64,000 bases of DNA, from the NCBI RefSeq assembly GCF_000276665.1, contig NW_004955474.1, positions 10,007,992-10,071,991 on the forward strand, given 5' to 3'. Every line of letters begins with the position of its first letter. The stretch's first letter is position 1. This DNA comes from Chinchilla lanigera (Eukaryota; Chordata; Mammalia; Rodentia; Chinchillidae). Position numbers and translations under genes: made by a program. A model generated the notes under the pieces. It saw only the letters and a program-made list of their open reading frames with translations, had not been told where the DNA came from and ran no database searches. Below are positions 51,516-62,759 of the stretch, in pieces.

Positions 51516-51668
51516 AAATTATCCTGGCTGTTGGTTGGGGGCAGGGAGTGGGAAGTGACAGTGAGCAGCTGGGAAGCTGAGGGCTGTGCAGTTGAGGAGA
51601 GAAATCACCCAGAAAGACATTATTTCTAAGAAGTCATCAGGATCTTTCTTTCACAAGCAGAGTTTACT

Positions 51669-51788
51669 GGGGCTGGGGATTTAGCTCAGCGGCAAAAGCG
51701 CCTGTCTGGCAAGCTCAAGGTCGTGAGTTCAGTTCCCGGTACCGGAGAAAAACCAAAAAAAAAAAAAAAACAAAAACAAAAAACCAAT
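51669..51788 (+). mobile_element. Young ID SINE with target-site duplication
   Basis: tRNA-Ala/BC1-like body from GGGGCTGGGGATTTAGCTCAG, through GGTCGTGAGTTC to GGTACC, then an A-rich tail. Flanked by an 11-bp duplication CAGAGTTTACT (51658-51668 and 51789-51799). The A box and B box of the RNA polymerase III promoter are visible. Recent insertion is shown by the intact duplication and the close match to the copy at 62272-62381. Confidence 0.9.
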
Positions 51789-51799
51789 CAGAGTTTACT

Positions 51800-53990
51800 T
51801 TTATTAAATTCCCATTCCAGAGAAAAATTGATATATCAAGTCAATAAATGATAGAGTATTGAGCACTCTCCATTTGGGATGACCTTCCTATCTGAGCATC
51901 AGGATAACCTTTCCTCCTAAATGTCTCTAATGAGGAAAATAAATGGGAGTTCGCAAGGAAAGTTATCGAGCTCCAACCCCAAGGTCATTTAGGAAAAAGG
52001 GAAAATTATAAGACAATTAAGGAGGTCTTGCTCTCTGAATGGTCCAATGCCTTTGCAAATATGCAAAGCAACTTCACAGAAAAGAAAGAAGAAGTACTGT
52101 CGGATACAGATTGAGCTGATGTAAATGTGGTCAGACAGAAGGACTTTGAAACTTGTCCCTCAGTTTTCCCCTTGCAGTGTGAATGTAGATTCTACACGAA
52201 CCAAAATGTAGAGTGAGAACACTGATTGACGTAAAACAAGGTGAGCAAAGCTGCACATGGATCTGAGCCGCACAGTGGGTGCACAGGTTTGGGAATGTCT
52301 GCAGAGAAAATAAATCAGAATTGGGTAATTGCATGGATGTGCCAGGCAGTTGTGGAATAAGGGCAAAAAGGAGCAACAATAACCTTCCACAGACATCATC
52401 AGATGACTTATATGAACTCAGAATGATGATCCAGTTTTCTCTTGTCTGGGACAGTTTTCTCTTGTCTGGGACAGGCTGTCAAATTGGCCAGATGAGGAGG
52501 GTGTTCTTTGCCAAAACTAAAAAGATCCTGTGGAGAGCTCAAAGTGCTTTGCTTGTGGTATTGCAGCATCCCAGGCTCCTCAGTGTTCAGTGGAAGCTGT
52601 ACTGGCTAAGGGTTTAAAAAGCTTTTGTCCCAGTGTACTGTTTAAAAGTATTTTGCCTAACATGTGAATATTTCTAAGCCATGAAAAATAGGTCTATGCC
52701 TCAGAAAGTTTGATTATTTCCTCTTAGAGAATTGACGCAGTGCCTAAGCATATTAAGAAATTTCTATTCACATTGCAACCACTTTCACCTTAGAAAGTGT
52801 AAATGTTTCAAATGTACCATAAACACTTTTCTTCATTTTCTGCCACTGCATTGAGTGATCAAAGAATGTGTGTGGAAATGGTTTCTATTGTCCAAAAACC
52901 TGCTAACTTTGAGAAAAAAAAAAAAAGGAAAGAAAACTGTTGTAGAAAAACAGTCTCCTTTAAGTGTGAAATATCATTTCATTGTAAAAAGTAAAAAAAA
53001 AAAAATAATAAAAGGAATGGTAATCCAACTTCCGGAAACTGTTCTGAATTATTTCACCAGACCTTTTTAAAAGGGGATTAGCAGGGCTTTGGGAGCAAAA
53101 TCCTTCTGTTTTATTCAATCTCTGATTTTATGTTATAATTACTAGCTGTAAAGGCTCTGGAATTAGTATGCAGGCACTGTCAGGTTTCGATGCAGGTGCT
53201 ATTCTAATGGTTCAGCTTTTTAATTAAGCAAAGAGGTAAGAAAATGGAATCATAAAAACACTTTTGTGAGAGCTGAGAACATTGCAGCAACTGCATGAAT
53301 AAAGCCTTTATACCTTCCCCTGACAGGTCAGCTACTGAGGCGCTGACTTACGACCTTTTCAGGGCCAGACAACAGTTAGCAGCATTCTCACCTTGTCCCC
53401 ATGGGACCTTTTCTTCTAGATCAGATCTTATGGAAATTGTCTTAAGTAGCTTGACTTCCACAAAAGGTACTGCAGTTAGAATGGATACATATCTGAATTG
53501 AAATGCCTGCTCCTGGTTTCCTACTACAGATCTCTTGTTTTTAAATCCCTTCTCATGGGTGGAGGAGGGTTGTGTGTGGAAGGCAGAGAGGATGTGTGGG
53601 AGGATGGGACCGCCACTGAAATAGCCCCACTGGAGCATGCAATACCAAGGTCAAGGTGGACTCCTTCATCCCTAGGAAAACAAAGCAGGGAAAGTGCAAA
53701 AAAAATCTCAATAGAAAGGAAATTTGGCCTGAAGCCTTCCTAACCTTAAAGGCAGCTCCACTCAGTACATCAGCCTTTTTTGTCTGATCTTGTGTGGAGC
53801 ACTTCAAAACAAGTTCCCCAGATCTCCCACCATAGCAAAGCTGGGACTACCCCGGGCTTGATACATTCCAACCTGGCCTATCCAAGGCCAGGGACCCCCA
53901 TTATTTTCTGTCTCAGGCTTTACCGAAGCCTAGGTATAGGCTCTCAAGGAAGCTCCCAGTCTGCCTTTCTCCCACCCACACACCACCTTT
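51800..53990. other. Gene-free spacer
   Basis: No gene recognised. A perfect 20-bp tandem duplication (starting CAGTTTTCTC) occurs at 52432-52451 and 52452-52471. A-rich runs occur near 52910 and 52995. Confidence 0.45.
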
Positions 53991-53994
53991 TCTA

Positions 53995-54510
53995 CCCGCC
54001 GGTCAGAGAGTGTGACTGGGGACCTGGTCGACGGCCAGCGGCCTAGGCTTGCCCTTCCTGAGGAGGCCAGGACTCGTCTGGGCCTGGCTGAGAACAATGT
54101 GAGTATTAGGATATCAGCCGCCCTCGCAATGATCACGCGTTCAACGATTTTGTTTTCACGGCTGAGGGGGCTTTTTTCCAATGTAAATCAAGCGCTTTAG
54201 TTATTAAGGCCGAACACTAATCTCCAACAACCTTGACATAATGTGGCCGAGCGCGCCGGCCCACTTCGCACCTGCAGTCTGAATAGGGCTCCTTGTCAAT
54301 GGGGGACACGCTTGTTGCCCCGGCTTGCAAAGGAGGGGAGTGAATAAGTCAAGCTTTGTGAATGCCCATGCGCGCTCTCCCTCCTGCCTTTGATCTCGGA
54401 AAATGTCTTCTAATTTGTCCTTTTTTCATTGTAACAACGTTTTCAAGGCCCTTTCTATTTTTCCAAACTACAATTTTATAAAGAACATAAATCGACCCCC
54501 CCAAAAAACA
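53995..54510. promoter_or_regulatory. Candidate conserved enhancer 1
   Basis: Repeat-free sequence with CpGs outside a promoter, TTTGATCT (TCF/LEF type), GATATCAGC and TTATTAAGGCC-type words. Its character is unlike the neighbouring neutral DNA. Conservation cannot be measured here. Confidence 0.3.
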
Positions 54511-55159
54511 AAAGGGGCGCGCCCCGGGCCAACTGGCAGTATCGCGCTTCAGCGTTTGGCGGCTCCGGCTCCGGAAAGACTCTTGTTTCCTGGACCTGCA
54601 CTTTCAGCAAACATGAGCCTCAAGGCGTCAGGCGTTCAGAGCTCCAGGTCTGGGCTTTCGGGGCAGGGTGGTGGCAGACCTCTGAGAGAAATACTCACAG
54701 GGGCCTCCCTTTCTGGAAGGAAATGGGTCCAGTGTGGGGTAGTAGATCAGAAGAACCATGGGCTAAGGTTAGTACGCCAGGGATCTAGGTTGGTTGAGTT
54801 CCTCAAGGAGGTGGTACAGATTCCCTAGGCTCCTAAACTCACAGGCAGGTCTTAGACTTTGTGAAAACAAAAATGAGTGATCCACCTTTCTTACAAAGGG
54901 CAGACGCGAAACCAAGGAGTTCCCAAAACGCTGGTCACCCCTGCTCACTCCACTCCTTCAGTCATGGCTGCTCGCCTCCTCCGCTAAACCCTGGGAAGTT
55001 GGGGGACAACCTGGAGAGGCCTCCTGCACTCAGAAACCCCCCTCCCCAATCTTTTGTTGGAAGCCAGAGAGCAATTTAGGAACATTCCCCCCCCCAAACA
55101 TCCTACAGGAAAACAGAGGATTAGTGCCATTTTATCCTCAGCCTTGAAGCAACCTCTTT

Positions 55160-55300
55160 GCCGGATGTGGCTTTTATTCAGGATTGGAATTCACTCAAAA
55201 TCTCTTTCCAGGAACACACAGGCATTAATGACGTTGATGTCTCATTTGGTGGGATATTAATTATCAGGTTGCAAATCAATGAACAACCTCATTGCTCCTC
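55160..55300. promoter_or_regulatory. Candidate conserved element 2
   Basis: Short single-copy stretch with clustered homeodomain cores (GCATTAATGACG, GGATATTAATTATCAGG). Low-confidence regulatory call from motif density only. Confidence 0.25.
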
Positions 55301-55949
55301 CTCCCCCTATCTCGATTCCAAACACTGATTTAGTTTGAATTTCCAAATATTTTGGGAGAACCTCTTATCACTACACTTGTCCTTTAGAGCTTAAACTTCC
55401 TCCTCTGATCCCTTATCAAATAATTTTTCTTAGACAGAGGCAGCCCTGGACTTCTTGTTTCTTCTCTCAGTTAGTTACTACTTCAGCACAGGCTCCGGGT
55501 AAGAAAACTAACATCCCACTAATACAGTTTAAAACACTTTGATGTCTTGCCAAGAAACATACTTCCTTCAAGAGAGAAGTCAACATTTGTTTTTCACATT
55601 AAATGGCGTTTAGTTGCCAGTGGAAAAAATAATTCTAAGGACCACTTTTTAATTCGATGGATAGCAACCACAGGGGTCTAAAAGAAAATAACGACGATAG
55701 CTATAGACACAAATAACTAAATTACCAAAACGTTAGTATATCTCCCAGCTTCATTAATATGTAACAGACTCCCCAGTTAATCTCCAAAAGCTAGTGTTCC
55801 CCCTGTAAAATAGCACTCTGGGACGAATTGTACATGAGATCAATCACTGCTAATGCAGGAAGGTTTACTGCAAGAAAGGGGGGAAAAAGCTATTTACACC
55901 TTCAAATAGAAGCTTTTCAGATTTAAGAGTAAAAGCCATACATCACCAA

Positions 55950-56380
55950 GAATAAATGATTATGAATTGGTAAACGCGCCCTCCAGCCATTAGCTATGCG
56001 ATGCTATTTATCATTTCTTGGGTGGTGATGGTGGTGGAGGGTTTCCATCCTCCCCTTTGCCTGCTTATAAAATCATCTGACTGTTTGGAAAGAAAAGCTT
56101 GACGAGCAGAGAAGAAGGGGGAAGAAAACACCGCGGGAAAGTTTGTTTTTGCATATAATCTAAGTCATCAAAACATGGCCTTGCCGATATAAACGGGGTG
56201 GTGTACGGGGTGCTTAATGGGAACAATGCAGCCCTTTCATTGTTTCATTTCTTATTAAGAGGCTGTTTGCCCATTGCAGTTGACAAATCAGCAGGTATTT
56301 TCTGTCGCCTCCTCTCTCTTTACTGATCTTGCCCTCCTTTACATTTCCTCCGGTAGCCCAGGAATACAGGTAGTTTACCA
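55950..56380. promoter_or_regulatory. Candidate conserved enhancer 3
   Basis: Single-copy sequence with ATTGTTTCA, CATTGT and AACAATG (SOX-type), 'ccattagctatgcgatgc' and 'cttattaagaggc'. It contains no repeat that I recognise. Confidence 0.3.
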
Positions 56381-56639
56381 ATCGTGAAGTTCATTCTTAA
56401 GTCTATTATCTTTCCCCTTTCCCTTCTTCAAGAGAGAGGAATTTCTCCTCCTAGACCTCAGGATGCTGCGCGTCTCCGCTGGCGCCTGTGCTCACGGCTG
56501 CGTGGCTGCTTGAGCCAGCCTGAGTCTATCCTCCGCCCAGCCAGCCGCAGTTGTCCAGGGAAACGGCGCTCCCGCCAAGGCACGGGGTCAGGGACTCCTG
56601 GGGACCCCGCTTGCTGTTTGCAACACAAAAGCATATGCA

Positions 56640-58230
56640 GCCCCTAAACATTCCACGAAAGACAAAGGCTGAAGCCCTGCACTGACTTAACCCTGGTTAC
56701 AACTAACACACAGCCCAACCCCTTGGCCAGGAGAGCTCGGGAGGGTGAGGGGAAGCCTTTGAGACCCAGGAAAGGCCAGGGGCTTTCAAATTTAGGCCTT
56801 GGTCTGTGCTGGTTTGGGAACCGATGGTAGTAAAGGCAATAGGCAGTAAAGTGAGAACGGGCTCTAATGGCAGGACAGAAAGGCGACCCACGACACTGAA
56901 AGGGGAAGGGGTTAGTGATCACGTCCCAGATCTAAAGTCCACGGAGCTTCCAGGGGGCCTGCCAGTAATATTGGCTTGGTTGGCAGGGACCCCCTGGCTT
57001 CACCTAAAAGTGATAGGAGCTTTTGTGTGTGGCCAGTTGGTAGACAAAGGTCTACCCGTAGGTGAGTTCGAACAGGAGTCTCTGGGCAGGGACTTTCAGA
57101 GTCCAGCTGGGTCATTAGACCTAGGATTCACCTGCCTATTGAGTCTCAGGAAGTATTGGCCACTTTTTTAGCGATGGGCCCATTTCTAAGGCCTCTGTGC
57201 TTAGGCATCTGCTTGGAGGTGTAGAATGTTGAAACTCGGAGGGGTGTGTGTGTGAAGCTTTGGGGCGTGGGGGTTGTGGGCCGCTAGGGCACCCGACTGA
57301 AAAGACTGTAGCACACCTTCTGTATGCTCCTGGTGATGTCACACAATTTGGATCTGAATTTTGTGTGAGGCCTGTTTTCTTAGCTGAAGAAATTTAGTAC
57401 AGCTGGAAGGGAGACTGTAGCTGAGTCTGTTAGAGCAGGTAAGTTTCCCAGGGTATAATTCAGGTCAGTTAACAGGAGGTTATATAGATTTCAATGTGGG
57501 ATAAACCCAGGACATTTTCCGATAGGTAGGAATAAGGTCCATTTTAGGCTTGCATAATATTGATATTTAAAACTAACATGTTTAAGGGAAGTGTACCTAT
57601 TCAGAGAGAAGCAAATTCTCCCTTTTCAAAGAAGAAGTTCTATCGTATGTAAGCATGCACCCATAGGTTTAGAACATACTATGGACCCACTAAAATAAGT
57701 TTACACTTGGGAGCAGGATGAAGAATGGAACATTCCTAGTTGTTATTTTATGGTTTATTTAATAAACTTTTCTTGTCTTTTCCTCCATGAAATTTTTTTC
57801 CTCTTTTTGATATCTCCTGGCAGACTGGTGTGCTTCAAGGGTTGGTTCAGACACTACTGACCTACAGGGAATGGGTTTCTCTTTTACCTCTCAGAGCTGG
57901 TACAGCTTTTTGCTTTAAAGATGAGAAATGGAGAGGAAGAATGAGCTCAGAAATTTGAAAAAGGAAACATACACTCCTCTTGAATTTCCTTCCCAAGAAA
58001 TCTTTAATATTTTGCACTAACTCAGAAAGAGAAAAAATTGTTGATAATAAATCCTGTGAAAGGAGCAAATTGTCATTAAGAAGATTTAATTTTGCAGTTC
58101 CAGCAAAGAATATTATTCATTTACTTCTATGGTTCTTGAAGATTTTATTCTTAAATTTAAATTTCAATGCCATTATTTGCTCTTGTACCACTCCTTCTGA
58201 AATAAGTTGATGACATATTTTCAACAATGA
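56640..58230. other. Gene-free spacer
   Basis: No gene or named repeat recognised. It lies between two candidate regulatory blocks. Confidence 0.4.
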
Positions 58231-58239
58231 AAGTCTCTG

Positions 58240-58880
58240 AAGATCTATAATATTATTTATCTGAAATTTGTAGCTCTGAGGGCTTTATACACGATGTAAT
58301 TGCTTTAACATGTTTTCATAAATTACATTCAGAAATGTGTCATAGTAAATTACCTTTGTAATAAAATGTAAAAAATGCAAATGGCTGTTGTCTTTATTAC
58401 GTTTTAAACCATTGGTTTATCTGCACTATTTCACTTGTCACTTGCACAATATGTTGGCTAAAGGGACGGCACAGTTTGATAACAGAGCGCTGGGTCCTGT
58501 GTGTAATCTTGCAGGCACGTACAGTTTGGGTCATTTCCTCATCTCCCGCAGAAAAGACATTATCCTGCTCATATTTACATACTTTTCAATATTTGTCAAA
58601 CAATCATAAATTATAAATTAATGAAATGTTCGACAGTCTTCAGAGATCAGACTAATGAAGACATTTACCTTTTTGGTGATTTTGAGTCTCATCTTTGTAA
58701 GTTTAATGATATTTCGACGCTTACGCTTTATTAGGCTTTATTAGATTTGTCCTTCGCTCCCGCTGTCATTCAGATGTCTTTGCAGAAACATCACCTGCTT
58801 CAGGTATAAGAACAAATTGATTTCGACCAGAAGCCCCTTTAGAACAGGGGGTCTGCAATCTTCTTAATTAAAGAATTAAT
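58240..58880. promoter_or_regulatory. Candidate conserved enhancer 4
   Basis: AT-rich but ordered single-copy block with many TAAT/ATTA cores, ATGCAAAT (octamer, about 58376-58383) and a 10-bp direct tandem GCTTTATTAG x2 near 58726-58745. It is a candidate neural enhancer by character only. Confidence 0.3.
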
Positions 58881-60089
58881 ATCAAGTTCAGTGTAAAAGA
58901 CCACTAGAAATTTTTATCCTCAAATTTTTTAATGAGACTGGTATTACATTTATTTAACTACCAGGCAATAATATGGGTACCGTGACACATGTACAGTCTG
59001 AGATATACAGTGATTTCAAAGTGATTTATAGCAGCACTATAAGAAATGAAGGAGAGTAACCCTGCTTCCCATTACAGTATTTGGAATTTTATGAAATTTG
59101 CTTTACATGAAGGCTGGGGTACCCCACTTGCGAACTATTTTTTGAGTACAAAGGCAGGAGACCCATTTATAACTTGGCCTAAGCCAAGCTCTTGTCCTCA
59201 AGGAAAACTAAACCAAACAAAACATATTTACTGCTGGATGCTACTACGATGGGATGCTACACTGACCCTGGGTCCTTGGAGTAAACCTCAGGTGTGAGTC
59301 TGCTCAGCTCAGAACAGGGAAAGGACTGCGAAAATGCCTCAGGTGCACAAAGTTGAAACATTTCTCTGAAAAATGTTGGCTCTGCATGCTCTCATTATGA
59401 TTGATGTCACTGGGTTTTTTAATAAAATTATAGATGATGAATTTGGTTTAATCCAGAGAGGTCAAATGATCAGCTTTGATTTAAGGTTCAGATAGTAAAT
59501 CACATAGAACGAATGTATATCATTGCCACACATCCCCAGCAAGAGATGCAAGGAAGGGTGGAAGGGAGTTGGGGTTTTGGCACCATCTGACTGTAAACGA
59601 AGGGCAAGGAGCCCAGAAGGTAGGAACATCCGTGTCTCTGTCATCAGGTTGCATAATATTATTAGCCTTCTAGCAAATTTCATCAACCCATGTTAGTACA
59701 CACCACTCCTGCTGGGCCACCAGACTTGCTTTCCTTAGCCTGGCCTATAAGAAGTATGAATCAGGACACTGCTGATCGTGGAGGTGGGAAAGAGGTGCTG
59801 AAGGTACAGGGGGCGGGCTCAGTCTCCTTCAATTACACTTAAGGGAAATGAGATGTGCATGCGTTAGAAGGAGAGAAAGTGGGGCGAAGGGAATTTTAGA
59901 GGGGATGCCCCACTGCAAATCTTTTTAAGCACTCACAGCACATTTTTATATCAATCCAGCTTCATGCATAGGCTCTAGGCACTGGCTTGTGGAAGGCAGG
60001 TAGCGGTGGAAGTCGTTTCGAATTCCCTTATGGAGCAGAGTCTTAAAGTTTACCCTTTGCCCCTTTATAAAAAGTACATCGGGAACAAA

Positions 60090-60475
60090 ACTCCAGCCCA
60101 TTAAAGGCCACCATCAGAACCTATAAGAATGTTAAGAGAGACTTCAAAATATTTCCAAACAGTGCCTTTTTTTAATACACAATGGAGAGTTATTAAGAGA
60201 CTTCTTGGTGAATGTAGCATGGCTTCCGCAATCATCAAAAATTGATATGTACCGCTAGTAAAGTAATTATGCGCCGTCCTGAGGATAAGGGAGCCTGCAA
60301 TTGTTAATCCACTTGCACACCCGTTGACTTGCAGCATCAAGCTGCAAATAGCTTAATTAAGTCATACACGTGGACTATAACCATATTGCTCCCCTGCATT
60401 ATGCACACTATATCTCAATTTATTGGAACAATTAATGCCAGACACCCACCTCAGGCGCAAACGTCATCCATCCAG
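60090..60475. promoter_or_regulatory. Candidate conserved enhancer 5
   Basis: Repeat-free stretch with TAATTATGCG, CAATTGTTAATCC, CTTAATTAAGTC and AACAATTAATGCC: several palindromic homeodomain/paired-type sites within 250 bp, and an E-box CACGTG near 60368. Conservation is untested. Confidence 0.35.
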
Positions 60476-60479
60476 CACC

Positions 60480-61660
60480 CAAGTTCCTTTTGATTGATAC
60501 TGGCCAAACCAGCAAAGCAGGGACAAGTGAGAATTAAGAGGGAGAGATGCCTGTTTGGAAGCAGGAGTGCAATTTGTCTCGTGCAAATTTTGGAGGCCAA
60601 ACAGATCTGTACGAATGAATGGCTTGCTGCGAAAATGAAGGTAAAGTGCTTTGCACACGCTCAGGGTCCTAGCTGGTTGTGTATTTAAGCGGACACGGTC
60701 CCCAATATTTTCATTAAGAAGATAAAGTACAAAGGCCATTAGTTAAAGGAGAAATCTTCAACCCAATAGGTAGGGGTTTATTAAGACAGGTATTTAAATC
60801 AGCTTTATCTCACTCCTACACACATCTGTCTGGTACAGGTAGCTTATATTTCTGAGTTTAAGCTGCAGATAGCTTCAGGTTAAACTCAATGGATCTCTCT
60901 CCATTTACAAAAGACCAACGTAGAAACTTCTCAGGGAATCCCTTTCGGCCCCACATTCACTTTTCAGTAAGTGTTGCTGGTAACGCGCCCCGGAAGCTTG
61001 ATCTCCGGCAGGTGCTGAAGCGCCGGTGGGGGAGGGGCCGCTGGTACCCTAAGCCTGCGGCCCGGGACTCTAGCATCCCTCTTGGCACCACCGATAGCCT
61101 CAAGGCCCAGGTTGAAGCGATTCTTTGCCTCCTCCCCTTGAAGACGCGGGGTACCTGGTCCACTTTTAATTTGGGGGCCAGGTAGCTCCATTTTGAGTCA
61201 GAAATGCAAGATGCCCTGCAAGTATTTGTGGGGGTCAAGAAAGGCAAAATATTGACAGAAAGTTTAGGCCTCAGGACTCCTCGGACTCGGTAGATACAAA
61301 AACCCAACTATTCTGCACTTTAAACAAGAGCGATGGGGACTGACATGAAACCCAGCAGTCCATCCCCAGTACAGAGGACCTCCAAGCCGAGGCCAAAGCA
61401 TTTCTCTCCGATTTACCACTAAGCACTGCTGATGTGGACCAATTCACGCTCTGCTGCATTTCTAGCTCATTTATGCTGCAGTATGGTGGGCAATATTGAG
61501 TCTGTCAGGGAACTTTACAGGTGTGGCTTAGTTTCTGAGCCTTCTCCAAGGCCCAGGAACAGCTGTGGGACAGGATTCCCTCTCAGGGTTCACCATTCAC
61601 CTCACCCTTGGCAGCCAGTGGCAGAGAAGACCTTTCCTCCCAGCATCCTTTGCCAAGAAA
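60480..61660. other. Gene-free spacer
   Basis: No gene recognised. Mixed composition, single copy. Confidence 0.4.
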
Positions 61661-61664
61661 TCCT

Positions 61665-61752
61665 TGAGCTGCGGGTGTAGCCCAGGTACATTGCATGCTT
61701 AGTGTTCGCAAGGCCCTGTGTTTGATCACAAGTGCCACACTGAAATTAAATA
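61665..61752 (+). mobile_element. Old ID-type SINE
   Basis: 'gagctgcgggtgtagccca' with 'ttgcatgcttagtgttcgca' and 'tgtgtttgatcacaagtgcc' follows the ID body, with many substitutions. Confidence 0.7.
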
Positions 61753-62177
61753 TTATTTGAGCAGGATGAGTCAAGGTGTGATCTTTTCAGCCACTTCTCT
61801 GTCTTCCTAAGGCCATCTACTTTGGGACTTCATAGTCTCCAACTCAACTTTGGAGGCTTCTTTCAGTGTCTAGTTAACTGTGTGGGTTGGGGCAACCTCT
61901 GTTTTCCAAGGTCCTAAGGCACTGCTGATAGTTACAGTGCAGGAAAAAAGGGAATGCCCGAAGTGGGCATGGGACAGCCCTGATGCGCTCTGGAAGAGCC
62001 TCCTACTTTGTGGATTCCGGCCAGAATGATGGTGATATCTGTAGGGCTTCTGGTCTCCACGCCAAGATACTTTTGGCTCTTCAGAGCTGAGAGACTATAG
62101 GCCTAGGTCCTGCCAGTTGAGTAATTTTGTTCCTGGTATTGTTTGGGCAAAGCCTAAGTCACCACTTATAAAACAAA

Positions 62178-62500
62178 ACAAAAACATACCTTGGCATGGT
62201 AGCATATACCTGGAAGCCCAGCCCTCTGGGAAGCTGGGGCAGGAGAATCACAAGTTCAAGACCAAACTGGGAGGGGCTGGGGATTTAGCTCAGTGGCACA
62301 GCGCCTGCCTGGCCAGCACAAGGTCATGAGTTCGATTCCTGGTACCAGAAGAAAAACAAAAACAAAAAAGAAAAAACAAACCAAGACCAAACTGGGCCGC
62401 TTAGCAATGAGACCCTTTGCCAAAGTAAAAAAAAAAAAAAAAAATTAAAAAGCTTTGAGGATATAGCTCAGTGGAAAGCCTTGGGCTCAGTCTCCAGTAA
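62178..62500 (+). mobile_element. B1/ID composite SINE interrupted by a younger ID
   Basis: The outer element has the B1-type 'gcatggtagcatatacctgg' and 'gaagctggggcaggagaatc' on the left. After the interruption it continues with 'cgcttagcaatgagaccctt', an A run and an ID-like right part ('gatatagctcagtggaaagc'). The inner element is given separately. Confidence 0.8.
62272..62381 (+). mobile_element. Young ID SINE nested in older SINE
   Basis: Near-identical to the copy at 51669, with an intact tRNA-like body (GATTTAGCTCAGTGGCACAG … ATGAGTTCGATTCC … GGTACC) and A-rich tail. A perfect 15-bp target duplication, CAAGACCAAACTGGG, flanks it (62257-62271 and 62382-62396) inside the older element. 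Confidence 0.92.
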
Positions 62501-62639
62501 AGGGTAAGGGAAGTGTGTAGGAGAAGAGCAAAGAAGACCCTCACAACCTGTCAATATCTATTGCACACTTTCTAGAGGCAACTTGCCCCCAGCGTTTCAT
62601 TTAAAACAAACAAAAGCACCATTTCAAACAGATTCTATT

Positions 62640-62748
62640 TTTGCGTCCATTTTATAGATGAGGAAACCTAGGATTGAGCAGTGACTAGAGGACACTGCCA
62701 GGGGTCATGCAGCCTGGAAGTGGTGAAGCAGGCGTCTAGAGTGCAGTA
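62640..62748 (-). mobile_element. MIR SINE
   Basis: 'cattttatagatgaggaaac' followed by 'gcagtgactagaggacactg' and 'ggtcatgcagcctggaagtg' matches the reverse complement of the MIR core (…CATTTTACAGATGAGGAAACTGAGG…). It is an ancient mammalian repeat. Confidence 0.85.
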
Positions 62749-62759
62749 GTACTCTGTTA

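Noticed and set aside
51669..51745. Possible tRNA gene
   Set aside because: The A and B boxes are present, but the A-rich tail, target duplication and near-identical second copy show an ID SINE.
62272..62345. Possible tRNA gene
   Set aside because: Same reasons: it is an ID SINE nested in another SINE with a 15-bp duplication.
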